A stretch of DNA of 64,000 nucleotides, taken from Limnobacter alexandrii. Lineage in GTDB: Bacteria > Pseudomonadota > Gammaproteobacteria > Burkholderiales > Burkholderiaceae_B. The stretch is taken from NCBI RefSeq assembly GCF_005871185.1, contig NZ_SWKN01000006.1:708014-772013 (forward strand), in the 5' to 3' direction. How positions within the stretch are numbered: position 1 is the first letter of the stretch; every line of letters begins with the position of its first letter. Positions 25,570 through 34,572 of this stretch are shown here, one piece after another. A model generated the notes under the pieces. The model did not search any database, was not told where the DNA came from, and was given only the letters and a program-made list of their open reading frames with translations. The position numbers and the translations under genes were made by a program.

Positions 25570-27354
25570 TTATTGCTGGTTGTAAATGATTGCAAGATCA
25601 CGAAGGTCCGATGGTCCAGTGCTACCACCAATCTGGTTCGTGGCACCTGCGCCAATCAGCGCGCTGGCTGCACTTGCAGCACCACTGCTCAAGTTGATGT
25701 CAAACAGGCTGTATGGTCCGGTTGTACCGACACGTCCTGCAATCACACGGGCACCATCGTCACCACCCACCACATCAAAGCCGGCAAAGTTGTCCAAGGT
25801 GCTACCGATCGCACCAATTTGCCTGAGCAAACCGGTGTTTGGCGGTAGCTGTTGCAGCAATGTTGAATTGGTCGCATCAATGTCAAACATTTTTGTAGGT
25901 GGGGTCGGGCGGATGGTCGAGGAGAAGTTTCGGGTGTACGCAATTTGCGTCACGCTGAAATCCGCTGCTGCTGGTGTTGGCGCACCAGCGTCTGGTCGAA
26001 GGTCTCCGCCAGCGGGGTCTCCACCCGGTGCAGCCGTCTGGTCTCGTTCTATGATGGTTGCACCCGTGTCTACATTGATACGATAGTTTTCACCATCACC
26101 AATACCAGAGCTGACCAGACGCAAGCGATCCGCTGCAGGATTGAAATCGATGCTGTAATTTTTACTGGCATCAAATACCAGTGCGGGGCCCATTGCGATT
26201 GCATTGGTCAATTCGGATGCCAGTGTGGCCTCGCCCGATTCGGGATCGATGGTGTACAACTTGCCATCCGTGCCGTTGCGCACAAAACCATACAGCTCGC
26301 CAGTGGCTGGGCGTACATCGATGCCCAGCAACTGGTCGCCGGTGGCCAAACCAGTCACCGCAACCGGAGTGGTAATTGTGTTTGGTGTGCGCAAGGTGAA
26401 GCTGAACAGGGTTGGTGCAGTCAAAGTTCCGTTCAATCCAACCACAGTCGGGTTTTCGTTCAGTTCAACAGCCAGCCCGATCACATTGCCAGTAATGTTC
26501 ACATTGCCAACAAGCGCGGCCGCGTTGGTCGCGATGGGCAATGTCTCTGCGGGGTCAGGAATACGCACGGTGTACAAACCCTTGCTGCCGCCCACGGTCA
26601 GCAGTGCGTAGCCCACATTCGTTTCCGGATCAATATCGAATCCATTGACAGCAGTTGCAGTCACACCCAGCGGTGCAATGTCGGTCAATGTTCCGGGGTT
26701 GGCATTTTGTTGAACCAGTCGGCCATTGACTGTGTCGATGTCAAACAGGCGAGTGCTGCTGGTGCCGTCGAATGAGTTGGTGTACGCCGCACCTGTGGTT
26801 TCGGCATTGGCTGGGCCACCGTTAATTTCCAGGTCGGTGATGGTTTGCCCGGCTGTTTTTGTGGGCCTGCGATCCTCGTCCAGGAAAATGCGCAAGTTCT
26901 GTCCAGCGTCACTCACGACGCGCAATGCATCAGCGGCTGGGTTGAAGTCCACACCAAAATTGTCGCCCAACAAAGTGGTGTACGCGGCATTTCCAGGGGA
27001 GTCATCAGCAGGGTCAGCTACCAAGGTGGCAATGAAAGTCAATGCGCCGCTTGTTGTGTTGGCGGTGTAAACACGCCCTACATCGCTCGCATCTTTGGTC
27101 ACGACATACAGGTTGCCGTTGAAAGGGCGGAAGTCCATGCCAATGGCTACTTCGCCGCTGGTCATGAAACCACTAAGCTGGGTGCTGGTTCTAAGTTGCG
27201 TCGGGTTGTCCCTGTTTAATGATGCCAACTGGTTTGCGTCTGTCAGCAAGAACACATCCCCGGCACTCAAGGAAAGGTTGTCATCATCCGAAAAACAACC
27301 ACCTAACACCAAACTGGACAAAGCCAGCGCCACAAATTTTTTCTTGAATTTCAT
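25570..27354 (-). CDS. DUF4394-domain lipoprotein, two repeats
   Basis: A 594-residue exported lipoprotein. The ATG at 27354 (MKFKKKFVALALSSLVLGGC) follows AGAGGGATT; the lipobox Cys is about residue 20. The mature part has two DUF4394 domains (about 30-290 and 300-590), each with a propeller-like pattern: GEVAIGMDFRPFNGNLYVV, FGVDFNPAADALRVVSD and the later LLGIDVRPATGELYGF, YSIDFNPAADRLRLVSS. The function of DUF4394 is unknown. It lies next to an ECF sigma/anti-sigma pair and could be part of that regulon, though orientation and terminator keep it a separate unit. Confidence 0.87.
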   Translation of the reverse strand: MKFKKKFVALALSSLVLGGCFSDDDNLSLSAGDVFLLTDANQLASLNRDNPTQLRTSTQLSGFMTSGEVAIGMDFRPFNGNLYVVTKDASDVGRVYTANTTSGALTFIATLVADPADDSPGNAAYTTLLGDNFGVDFNPAADALRVVSDAGQNLRIFLDEDRRPTKTAGQTITDLEINGGPANAETTGAAYTNSFDGTSSTRLFDIDTVNGRLVQQNANPGTLTDIAPLGVTATAVNGFDIDPETNVGYALLTVGGSKGLYTVRIPDPAETLPIATNAAALVGNVNITGNVIGLAVELNENPTVVGLNGTLTAPTLFSFTLRTPNTITTPVAVTGLATGDQLLGIDVRPATGELYGFVRNGTDGKLYTIDPESGEATLASELTNAIAMGPALVFDASKNYSIDFNPAADRLRLVSSGIGDGENYRINVDTGATIIERDQTAAPGGDPAGGDLRPDAGAPTPAAADFSVTQIAYTRNFSSTIRPTPPTKMFDIDATNSTLLQQLPPNTGLLRQIGAIGSTLDNFAGFDVVGGDDGARVIAGRVGTTGPYSLFDINLSSGAASAASALIGAGATNQIGGSTGPSDLRDLAIIYNQQ

Positions 27355-27442
27355 TTGAATCCCTCTGTCGTTAATGCCTGAAACAGGTGTCAAACTACAA
27401 GTCGACACAGAGGGAACACCGGGTGGAGGGTTTTGGATGCAG

Positions 27443-28153
27443 CTAGTTGATCTGGCCCTTTTGTTTCAAACCCTCAAGATTCAGAATTTCAATATTTCCC
27501 CGTCCCAATTGCAGCAAACCTTCATGCTCAAGTTCTTTCAGCATTTGGTTCACTGTTTGTCGTGAAATGGACAGCATGGCCGAGAGTTTTTCTTGCGACA
27601 CGTGAAGGGTTCTCGCACTCACCGTGCTGCTGTCCGATCGTATGCCATAGCCTTCTGCCATTTGCAGCAAACGGCGCGCCAGGCGCATCGGAGTGGGCAG
27701 CAGTGCCGCGTCTTCAATGGCCCCAAAAATAAGGCGTACTTTCTGGGTCAAGAGCAGGCCAAATTCGCGCCAGTAATTGGGGTTCTCTGAAATCAGTTGG
27801 TCCAGCAGGGCCTGCCGCACATGAAATACGGTGGCAGGTCCATCGGCCAGGGCATCGTGGGTTCTGGGTTGACGGTCAAACAGGCAAATTTCGCCAAACC
27901 AGTCGGGCGGGTCAATCAGTGTCAGGATCACGTGCTTGTCTTCCGCACCATGTTTACTCGCGCCCACAATTTGAACCGACCCGCTGAGCACGGCATACAA
28001 ACCATCAGCACAATCGCCCCTCGAGAACAGGCGTTGGCCGTTCTGGAATTGGCGAAGTGCCCCGTGTTTTAGCAAAGCCTGTTGAAGATTGCCGGGCAAA
28101 CTGGCAAACCACTTTCCGCGGTTCAATATTTGTTGAATGTTGTGTGTTTGCAT
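27443..28153 (-). CDS. Crp/Fnr family transcriptional regulator
   Basis: A 236-residue regulator with an N-terminal cyclic-nucleotide-binding-like barrel (GDCADGLYAVLSGSVQIVG, WFGEICLFDRQPRTHDALA) and a C-terminal winged helix (LHVSQEKLSAMLSISRQTVNQMLKELEHEG). No Fnr-type cysteine cluster is seen at the N terminus, so oxygen sensing by an Fe-S cluster is unlikely. It is divergent from the Mpo1-like gene; an inverted repeat TGTCA-N6-TGACA in between may be its own site. Confidence 0.9.
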   Translation of the reverse strand: MQTHNIQQILNRGKWFASLPGNLQQALLKHGALRQFQNGQRLFSRGDCADGLYAVLSGSVQIVGASKHGAEDKHVILTLIDPPDWFGEICLFDRQPRTHDALADGPATVFHVRQALLDQLISENPNYWREFGLLLTQKVRLIFGAIEDAALLPTPMRLARRLLQMAEGYGIRSDSSTVSARTLHVSQEKLSAMLSISRQTVNQMLKELEHEGLLQLGRGNIEILNLEGLKQKGQIN

Positions 28154-28199
28154 TGTTGTTTTGTCATGTCTCCACCTTTGTTACTAAATTAGCATCAAA

Positions 28200-28215
28200 T
28201 GTCAGGCAATTGACA
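28200..28215. promoter_or_regulatory. Inverted repeat TGTCA-N6-TGACA, possible site of the adjacent Crp/Fnr regulator
   Basis: Arms and 6-bp spacing match the geometry of CRP-family sites (TGTGA-N6-TCACA), with changed arm bases. It lies 47 nt upstream of the regulator start and 81 nt upstream of the divergent gene. Arms of 5 bp are short, so this is tentative. Confidence 0.4.
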
Positions 28216-28295
28216 GACCTTTCAGGCTTGATTTGTAACCATAAGCGCTCAAAATCAAATATTTAGAACAATTGCCGCTTCAAGGAGAGTACGCC

Positions 28296-28817
28296 ATGAG
28301 AACGTTGGTCGACCAATTGGCAACCTATGCCACATACCACCGTGACCCACGCAACATTGCCACGCACTTTGTCGGCGTGCCCATTATTGTGCTGTCGGTG
28401 CTTATTTTGCTGTCGCGCGTATCAGTCGATGTGGCCGGTATAGCGGTAACGCCAGCCTTGGTGGTTTTTCTGCTGTCAAGCCTGTTTTATCTCAAGCTCA
28501 GCCTCACCTACGGTTTGGCCATGTTTGTCATTCATGGGGCTTTGTTGTTGATTGCGGGGCACTTTGCAACGCTGAGTACCATGGCTTGGTTGGGCGCGGG
28601 CGTGGGAATTTTTGTGGTGGGCTGGATTATCCAGTTCGTCGGCCATTACTACGAGGGCCGCAAACCCGCTTTTGTCGATGACGTGATCGGCCTGGCCATT
28701 GGCCCATTGTTTGTGGTGGCCGAACTGGGGTTTTTGGTCGGTTTGGGCAAGAAAACCCAAGCGCAGGTTGAAGCCATTGCAGGGCCTGTGCGCCGCCGCG
28801 AAGCAGCGAGCGCTTAA
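28296..28817 (+). CDS. Mpo1-like (DUF962) membrane protein, putative 2-hydroxy fatty acid dioxygenase
   Basis: A 173-residue protein with about four membrane helices. It starts MRTLVDQLATYATYHRDPRN, has HFVGVPI with a conserved His, and HYYEGRKPAFVDD near residue 117, both signatures of the DUF962/Mpo1 family, whose yeast member is an Fe2+-dependent dioxygenase in alpha-oxidation of 2-hydroxy fatty acids. AAGGAG precedes the ATG at 28296. Confidence 0.88.
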   Translation: MRTLVDQLATYATYHRDPRNIATHFVGVPIIVLSVLILLSRVSVDVAGIAVTPALVVFLLSSLFYLKLSLTYGLAMFVIHGALLLIAGHFATLSTMAWLGAGVGIFVVGWIIQFVGHYYEGRKPAFVDDVIGLAIGPLFVVAELGFLVGLGKKTQAQVEAIAGPVRRREAASA

Positions 28818-28827
28818 AACACTTTGA

Positions 28828-28847
28828 GGGGGTTCATCAGAACCCCC
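28828..28847. terminator. Strong hairpin at the convergent ends of the Mpo1-like and DUF1840 genes
   Basis: GGGGGTTC pairs perfectly with GAACCCCC across an ATCA loop and covers the DUF1840 stop. It lacks a T run on either strand, so it may only stabilise transcript ends. Confidence 0.4.
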
Positions 28848-29169
28848 AATGCACATCCACTTCTTTTTTTGCTGCTTCTTCCAGCATTTTCAGCAAAGGG
28901 TAAGCCCTTTGTTCAAGGCCCACATGGTTTTTCAGGGCAATTTTTTCCTCAGCGCTTAGTTCATCTTCGTCAATCGGGTTCTCTGCACGGGCCATGCGTT
29001 CGGCATTCACGGCGGCAACCAATTGCGCATGCGCATGGGCCAGGTCGCGCGGCTCAATCACGCCCCGCTCGCTGGGTTCAATGCCCATGATTCGAAACAG
29101 TTGATCGGCATTGGACTTGAACATCACAATGTCGCCGGCTGCTTTTGATTTGAATTTCACAATACCCAT
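28837..29169 (-). CDS. DUF1840 domain-containing protein
   Basis: A 110-residue cytoplasmic protein beginning MGIVKFKSKAAGDIVMFK, the family signature. The middle is PRDLAHAHAQLVAAVNAERMARAEN and the C-terminal helix EEKIALKNHVGLEQRAYPLLKMLEEA. DUF1840 is common in Betaproteobacteria and has no known function. The ATG at 29169 fits family length; the frame stays open upstream to 29211. Confidence 0.83.
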   Translation of the reverse strand: MGIVKFKSKAAGDIVMFKSNADQLFRIMGIEPSERGVIEPRDLAHAHAQLVAAVNAERMARAENPIDEDELSAEEKIALKNHVGLEQRAYPLLKMLEEAAKKEVDVHWGF

Positions 29170-29259
29170 TCTGTTCACACTCTGGTTATCACTGCTATTG
29201 ATCTGCATCAAGTACCCCTACAATGGAGCACCTGCCTAATTTTCGCCTCAAAGCGCCTC

Positions 29260-29802
29260 ATGAAAACAGCCTTTGCTCAAAGCCGTGCACTTTTTGTCTC
29301 CCTGCTTGCATTATGCGCCCTGGTGGCCTGTTCTCCCCAGTTCAACTGGCGCGTGGTGCCCAATACCGACATCGGCTACATGGCCACTTTCCCCGACAAA
29401 CCCGCGCAGGCCACCCGGACCATGGACTTGATTGGTTTGCAGGTGCCTTTGACCTTGCATGCGGCACAAATTGAAGGCCTGTATTTTGCGGTGGGCACCG
29501 TGCCTTTGCAGGGCGAATTGGCCGGGCAAGGTACAGCCTTGCGCGATGCTTTGGCCCAGGCAGTGGCCAACAACATTGCAGCGGGCAAAGCAGAAGTAAA
29601 ACCCATTCAATGGCTGGGTAAAACCGTTCATGAAATGTCGATGACAGGGAAGTTGCCAACAGGCGAAGCCGCTTTTGCACAAGCCCGTTTTTTTGAGCAT
29701 CAGGGAACTTTGTACGAGGTCATGATGATGGGGCCGGGTGAAGCCGCCAACCCTGATTTTTCCACCTCCTGGTTTGGTGGCTTTTCCCTCTTGGGGCAGT
29801 AA
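29260..29802 (+). CDS. Putative lipoprotein, unknown function
   Basis: A 180-residue exported protein with a lipobox LVAC (Cys about 24). The mature part has alternating strands (VVPNTDIGYMATFPDKPAQ, VPLTLHAAQIEGLYFAVGTV) and ends DFSTSWFGGFSLLGQ, the pattern of many small Burkholderiales lipoproteins of unknown role. Its stop shares one base with the MFS start (TAATG), so the two are coupled. Confidence 0.78.
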   Translation: MKTAFAQSRALFVSLLALCALVACSPQFNWRVVPNTDIGYMATFPDKPAQATRTMDLIGLQVPLTLHAAQIEGLYFAVGTVPLQGELAGQGTALRDALAQAVANNIAAGKAEVKPIQWLGKTVHEMSMTGKLPTGEAAFAQARFFEHQGTLYEVMMMGPGEAANPDFSTSWFGGFSLLGQ

Positions 29803-31112
29803 TGCAGTACAACCCCGACAATGTATCGCGTGAAATTGGGCCCGATGGCGTTGAGCACATGTATGTCAGCGGCAGCCTGGCCATGCGCATGTTCATCATT
29901 TTTGCAGCTGCGTATGTGATGTCCTATGCGTTTCGGGCCATCAATGCGGTGATCGCTCAGCCACTGGTGCAAGAGTTGGGTTTGAGCGCAGGGCAGTTGG
30001 GGTTTCTGGCTTCAGCCTATTTCCTCTCGTTTGCCATCATGCAGTTGCCGGTCGGCGTGATGCTGGATCGCTATGGCCCGCGCCGCGTTGAAGCCGTGTT
30101 GATTGGTTTTGCCGCCTTGGGTGCGCTGCTGTTTGCAGTAGCTGACTCCTACCTGGTGTTGTGGCTGGGTCGTGCCTTGATTGGTGTCGGTGTATCGGCC
30201 TGCTTGATGGCAGCCGTCAAAGCCTACTCCCTGTATTTCAGGCCACACATGCAGGCCAGCTTGTCGTCATGGATGCTGGTGGCCGGGTCGCTGGGCGCAC
30301 TCACGGTCACCACGCCTGTAGAGGCCGCTTTGCCCGCTTTGGGTTGGCGCGGTGTGTTCGGTGTGGCCGCAGTGTTGTGCGTGTTGGCTGGGTTGGCGTT
30401 GTGGTTTGCATTGCCAGCCTTGTTCAAGCCCCAAAAAACCCAATCGGTTGCCGACATGGCCCAGGGTTACAAGGCCATTTACGCACACCCTCACTTTTGG
30501 CGTGTCGCGCCTTTGGCCATGATTACGCAGGGTGGTTTCATGGCGTTTCATGGTTTGTGGGTGGGCCCGTGGTTTACCAATGCAATCGGCTTGAGCAACG
30601 CGCAGGCTGCGCAAAACATGTTCTGGATTTCTGCCGTGCTCATGCTGGGGTATTTGGCGCTTGGTTTTTTAACGCGCAGGGTGTCCAAGGCTGGTGGTGA
30701 TGAAGACCAAATCATGTTGATTGGCATGGGCCTTTCCCTGGTGGTGTTTGCCGTTCAAATTGTGCAGGGCGCGCAGTCCAGCCTCTGGGGGTGGTTGATT
30801 CACGCTTTCCTGATTTCCTCGGGCATCATGACCTATGCCACCTGCAACAAGCCTTTTCCCAAAAAGCTCACGGGGCGCTCCAGCACAGCGCTGAACTTGC
30901 TTATTTTTATTGGCGCTTTCAGTATTCAATGGGGCATCGGCATCGGCATTGATGTTTTCGTTGCCATGGGGCTCAACAACACCGATGCCATGCGTCTTTC
31001 TCTGGCCATTTTGTGGGTGGCGCAATTGTGCAGCTGGATTTGGTATGCTCGACCAGGGCGTAAGGTCAGTCATCTGATCCCGTTTGGAGCGGAACAACAA
31101 CATCGGGGGTGA
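29802..31112 (+). CDS. MFS transporter
   Basis: A 436-residue permease with about twelve predicted membrane helices. The loop-2-3 motif is GVMLDRYGPRRVEAVLIG, equivalent to the MFS GxxxDRxGRR signature, and the loop-8-9 counterpart is FLTRRVSKAGGDED. It follows a lipoprotein gene with 1-nt overlap and runs into the FeS reductase gene, so the three form an operon. The substrate cannot be read. Confidence 0.88.
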   Translation: MQYNPDNVSREIGPDGVEHMYVSGSLAMRMFIIFAAAYVMSYAFRAINAVIAQPLVQELGLSAGQLGFLASAYFLSFAIMQLPVGVMLDRYGPRRVEAVLIGFAALGALLFAVADSYLVLWLGRALIGVGVSACLMAAVKAYSLYFRPHMQASLSSWMLVAGSLGALTVTTPVEAALPALGWRGVFGVAAVLCVLAGLALWFALPALFKPQKTQSVADMAQGYKAIYAHPHFWRVAPLAMITQGGFMAFHGLWVGPWFTNAIGLSNAQAAQNMFWISAVLMLGYLALGFLTRRVSKAGGDEDQIMLIGMGLSLVVFAVQIVQGAQSSLWGWLIHAFLISSGIMTYATCNKPFPKKLTGRSSTALNLLIFIGAFSIQWGIGIGIDVFVAMGLNNTDAMRLSLAILWVAQLCSWIWYARPGRKVSHLIPFGAEQQHRG

Positions 31113-31114
31113 GC

Positions 31115-32491
31115 ATGGCTCAAACTCTAGTGCATGGCGGTGTGCAAGAGGTTTCGGGAAACGGTGCCAATTGGACAAGCCCGGACTATCTCGATGAACA
31201 GCAATGCCTGTCCAGCATGGAGCGTGTGTTCAATGTGTGCGCCACCTGCCGACGCTGCCTGACATTTTGCGCAACTTTTCCAAACCTGTTCGACCTGATT
31301 GATGAGTCGGAAGGGGCTGATGTCAGCAGCGTACCCAAATCAAAATACCTCGACCTCTCTGACCAATGCCATTTGTGTGACCAATGCCATGTAGGCCATT
31401 GTCCCTACAGCGCGCCGCACACCGAGCAAATCAACTTTCCCGGCATCATGCAGCGTGCCAAGGCCGTGAAGTTTGCCCAAGGGTTGGTGAATACAAGCAG
31501 TGTGATTAAGCCGCACAGCCCTATTACACACTTGGCTGGTATTCCGGTGATCACTGCATGGGTGAACACAGTGGTGGCCAGCCCTGTGGGGCGCAAAGTA
31601 ATAGAGCGCTACACAGGAATTGATTCGCAAGCCCGTTTGCCCCACTTGGCCAAGCGCACATTTCGTCAAGAACAAAGCAGTTTGATCGCGCGTGGCTCTG
31701 CTTCTGCCAGCCTTGTTCAAGATCATGGGCAAGTGCCCCGGCAGGTGGCAATTTTTACAAGTTGTTACGTGAACTTTCACGAACCCGAAGTGGGTCGAGA
31801 CCTGGTCGACATTCTTCAGCACCATGGGATTGAGTGTGTGTTGCCCGAAGTGGATGTGTGCTGTGGCCGAACCAGACTGAACGCGGGTGATTTGGCTGGC
31901 TTTGCCGAAGCCGCAAAAATGAGTGTTGCCAACCTTGCGGCACATGCTAGGCAGGGTTATGCCATTGTCTCCCCCAGCCCCTTGTGCGCAAGAATATTTA
32001 CACACCAATTGCCCAGCCTGTTTCCAGCCGATGAGAATATTCAAATGGTCAAGCAGGCCTTCTGGTCCCCCTCTGAATACCTGATGGCCTTGCATGGCGA
32101 GGGTGCTCTGGACACCGAGTTCAATCGATCACTTGGGGTTGTGAACTATCACGAACCTTTTTTCGGCGGTTCGCATTTGGACATCGCACGGCACACCGAG
32201 GCCTTGTTGGGTTTGGTGCCAGACACGCAAGTGAATGTCATCAAGGGAAGCCCGGGTTTTGGTGGCGACTGGGGAATTCGCCGCGAGAACTTTCCCATGG
32301 CCATGAAAATAGGTCAAACCGTGTTCAAGCGAATGGCCGACAATTCGCCCGATTATCTTTCGGCCGATTGCCAACTGAGCGGGCGGCAAATTGCGTCAGC
32401 CATTGATACTTTGAGGCTGTTCCAAACCCCCGACAAGAAACCAGAACTGGCGCACCCGCTCACCTTGCTACGCATGGCTTACGGTTTGTGA
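31115..32491 (+). CDS. Heterodisulfide reductase-related Fe-S protein (GlpC/CCG-domain type)
   Basis: A protein of about 458 residues. Two N-terminal 4Fe-4S clusters are made by CATCRRCLTFC plus a Cys of the second block, and CHLCDQCHVGHCPY. The C-terminal half has one full CCG-type block (SCYVNFHEPE, DVCCGRTRLN) and a second partial one (NYHEPFFGGSHLD). Such proteins pass electrons between a dehydrogenase and quinones or act as thiol-disulfide modules; in Betaproteobacteria they often sit with rubrerythrin, which is not seen here. ATG 31115 was chosen over the GTG at 31109 that overlaps the MFS stop. Confidence 0.87.
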   Translation: MAQTLVHGGVQEVSGNGANWTSPDYLDEQQCLSSMERVFNVCATCRRCLTFCATFPNLFDLIDESEGADVSSVPKSKYLDLSDQCHLCDQCHVGHCPYSAPHTEQINFPGIMQRAKAVKFAQGLVNTSSVIKPHSPITHLAGIPVITAWVNTVVASPVGRKVIERYTGIDSQARLPHLAKRTFRQEQSSLIARGSASASLVQDHGQVPRQVAIFTSCYVNFHEPEVGRDLVDILQHHGIECVLPEVDVCCGRTRLNAGDLAGFAEAAKMSVANLAAHARQGYAIVSPSPLCARIFTHQLPSLFPADENIQMVKQAFWSPSEYLMALHGEGALDTEFNRSLGVVNYHEPFFGGSHLDIARHTEALLGLVPDTQVNVIKGSPGFGGDWGIRRENFPMAMKIGQTVFKRMADNSPDYLSADCQLSGRQIASAIDTLRLFQTPDKKPELAHPLTLLRMAYGL

Positions 32492-34044
32492 GCAACGGGC
32501 GACTGGCTGCCCGCCTCGCCTGCCAACGCCCTACGATACTGAATGGCGGTGGCAATGTGTTTTTTGTCAATTTGGCTTAATTGATCGAGATCGGCCAGTG
32601 TGCGCGCCACGCGGCAAATTCGGTGCAAAGCCCTTGCGGACAGGTGGTTTTTCTGTGCGTAAGCCAGCAACAGTTTTTCCGCACTGTTTGCCGGTTTGCA
32701 ATGCTTGCTGATTTGTCCTGCACTCATTTCACCATTCAGGCAGCCTTGGCGCTGAAGTTGAATTGAGCGGGCATGTTCCACCTGGGCGCGTAGCTTGGCA
32801 CTGCCGGCCTCGGTATTTTGTTCGGCTGCCCCATGCAGCAGCGTGCCGTGGTCAATGGCCTGCACTTCCACCGAAATGTCCAGCCGGTCAGCCAGGGGGC
32901 CAGAAAGCTTGTTTTGATATTTCCGCACCTGATCGGGCGTGCAGCGGCATTCTTTGGCGGGGTGCCCCAGCCAACCGCAGGGGCAAGGGTTGTGGGCACA
33001 CACCCACAAGAACCTCGCCGGAAAACTGGCCTGATGGCCCGATCTTGAAATATTCACGCGTCCGGTTTCAAGCGGCTCGCGCAGGGACTCCAGGCAACGT
33101 CGATCAAATTCAAGCACCTCGTCCGTGAATAAAACGCCTTGATGGGCCAGCGTAATTTCTCCGGGTGAGGGCGGGTTTCCCCCGCCAATCAGTGCCGCCA
33201 TGGAACTGCTTGGGTGGGGGTTGCGGAACGGGCGCTGTGGGCTGAGCAAATCGCTTTCACCTTTCAAACTGCGAATCGCCGAAATTTCAAGCGAGTCCTC
33301 AAATGGCAAAGGCGGCATCAAGCTGCCCACGCGCTGCGCCAGCATGGATTTCCCGCTTCCGGGTGGACCCACCAATCGAATGTGGTGTTGACCGGCGGTG
33401 GCAGCGAGCAACGCGTGTTTTGCGGTTTGATGCCCGATGACCTCTGCCATGTCGAGCGGATCGGGCTGACCTTGCTTGCTGGGTACATTGCTGCTTTGTT
33501 GTTCAATCGGATCGCCGTGCCCCACCAGGTGGGCAGCTGCTTCAAACAAGGTTTTTGCACCAAACACAGCAATGTCAGGCACCGTGGCTGCAAGGCTGGC
33601 CTGTGCCTTGGGCATCATTAGTTTCAGGGCGCGTTTGCGGGATTGTGCTTCTTTGCGGGCAGCAACTGCCAAGGCGAAAGGGCTGCGAACGCCGGTCAGA
33701 GCACCTGAAAGCGACAATTCTCCAGCGAACAGCCAGTCGGCAAGATCCGCCTTGGCCAATTGGCCAGAGGCGCTGGCAATGCCCAAAGCCACGGCCAGGT
33801 CGAAGGCCGCGCTGCCTTTGGGTAGGTCGGCGGGTGCAAGGTTAACGGTGATTCGTTGGGAGGGAAACTCGAAGCCGCTGTTCAGCAGTGCGGACCGAAC
33901 CCGTTCTTTGGATTCTCGAATTTCTGTGTCGGGCAGACCCACCAGTGCAAATGAAGGCAAGCCCGCTGACAGGTGCACCTCAATTTGAACGGCAACCGGG
34001 CGTACGCCCACAAAGGTAAGACTGTGAAGGGTGGCTAAAGGCAT
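32479..34044 (-). CDS. comM: YifB/ComM family Mg chelatase-like AAA ATPase
   Basis: A 521-residue hexameric helicase that helps branch migration during natural transformation. The N-terminal LonS-like domain (LHSLTFVGVRPVAVQIEVHL, GLPDTEIRESKERVRSAL) precedes the AAA core with Walker A GPPGSGKSML. The zinc-like CAHNPCPCGWLGH and ECRCT cysteines and the arginine-finger helix LSGPLADRLDISV follow. It overlaps the 3' end of the convergent FeS gene by 13 nt. ATG 34044 was chosen; a TTG at 34062 is in frame. Confidence 0.93.
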   Translation of the reverse strand: MPLATLHSLTFVGVRPVAVQIEVHLSAGLPSFALVGLPDTEIRESKERVRSALLNSGFEFPSQRITVNLAPADLPKGSAAFDLAVALGIASASGQLAKADLADWLFAGELSLSGALTGVRSPFALAVAARKEAQSRKRALKLMMPKAQASLAATVPDIAVFGAKTLFEAAAHLVGHGDPIEQQSSNVPSKQGQPDPLDMAEVIGHQTAKHALLAATAGQHHIRLVGPPGSGKSMLAQRVGSLMPPLPFEDSLEISAIRSLKGESDLLSPQRPFRNPHPSSSMAALIGGGNPPSPGEITLAHQGVLFTDEVLEFDRRCLESLREPLETGRVNISRSGHQASFPARFLWVCAHNPCPCGWLGHPAKECRCTPDQVRKYQNKLSGPLADRLDISVEVQAIDHGTLLHGAAEQNTEAGSAKLRAQVEHARSIQLQRQGCLNGEMSAGQISKHCKPANSAEKLLLAYAQKNHLSARALHRICRVARTLADLDQLSQIDKKHIATAIQYRRALAGEAGSQSPVAHKP

Positions 34045-34130
34045 GAAAGGGGGCGCAGTCAAACCCCGATGATCATCTCCACCTCATTTGTTTGGCAAAC
34101 GGGTGCTCAGATTGATGTCACCCTTTGGAG

Positions 34131-34361
34131 TCAGGCCTGTTTTTCAAGTTCGGCCACGCGCATTTCGAGTGCACGTACCTTTTCACGCAAGCGGTTCAAT
34201 ACTTCTTTCTGGATTTCGAAGTCTTCGAGACTGACAAATTCCATGTCCTGCAAACCTTGCCGAATCAGCTGAGTGACAGGATTCTCAAGGTTTTGAAGTC
34301 CTTTTGCATTGAGCAGTTCGCCGACCTTGCCTGCAATTGAATCAAACGGATTGTTGGCCAA
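34131..34361 (-). CDS. ubiK: UbiK-family ubiquinone biosynthesis accessory factor (BMFP domain)
   Basis: A short coiled-coil protein of about 76 residues. The start is probably TTG at 34361, with GGGGGA just upstream; a longer frame opens at 34397. The N-terminal half contains FDSIAGKVGELLNA and the C-terminal half ALEMRVAELEKQA, a trimeric coiled coil typical of the BMFP/UbiK family, which assists ubiquinone synthesis. The promoter region of the nitrogen-control operon begins 29 nt upstream of its start. Confidence 0.8.
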   Translation of the reverse strand: MANNPFDSIAGKVGELLNAKGLQNLENPVTQLIRQGLQDMEFVSLEDFEIQKEVLNRLREKVRALEMRVAELEKQA

Positions 34362-34389
34362 AGTTTCCCCCGAAAGAGTGAAATTGCAT

Positions 34390-34419
34390 TGCACCAAAAG
34401 AGTGCACTAATTTGGTGCG
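34390..34419. promoter_or_regulatory. Two overlapping NtrC-like binding sites
   Basis: Site A, 34390-34406, reads TGCACCA-AAA-GAGTGCA; site B, 34403-34419, reads TGCACTA-ATT-TGGTGCG. Each has two mismatches to the consensus TGCACCA-N3-TGGTGCA. They are 84-112 nt upstream of the -24 element of the porin promoter, the expected enhancer distance. Confidence 0.78.
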
Positions 34420-34501
34420 AATGCCGAAAATTCAAAAAACCGAATCGATATTGTGCCCGAAAAAGGGGGATTTATCGCGAAATTACCGACGGGTTAAGCG
34501 C

Positions 34502-34517
34502 TGGCACACTTCTCGCT
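34502..34517 (+). promoter_or_regulatory. Sigma54 promoter of the porin-glnK-amtB block
   Basis: TGGCACACTTCTCGCT has the invariant GG (34503-34504) and GC (34515-34516) with exactly 10 nt between them and a TGGCAC -24 box, matching the RpoN consensus. A transcription start near 34528 would leave a 45-nt leader before the porin ATG. Confidence 0.82.
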
Positions 34518-34572
34518 AATAGACCCTTGCCAAAAAAACTTTACGGCATTCATCTATTTTTAGGAGAGTGAG

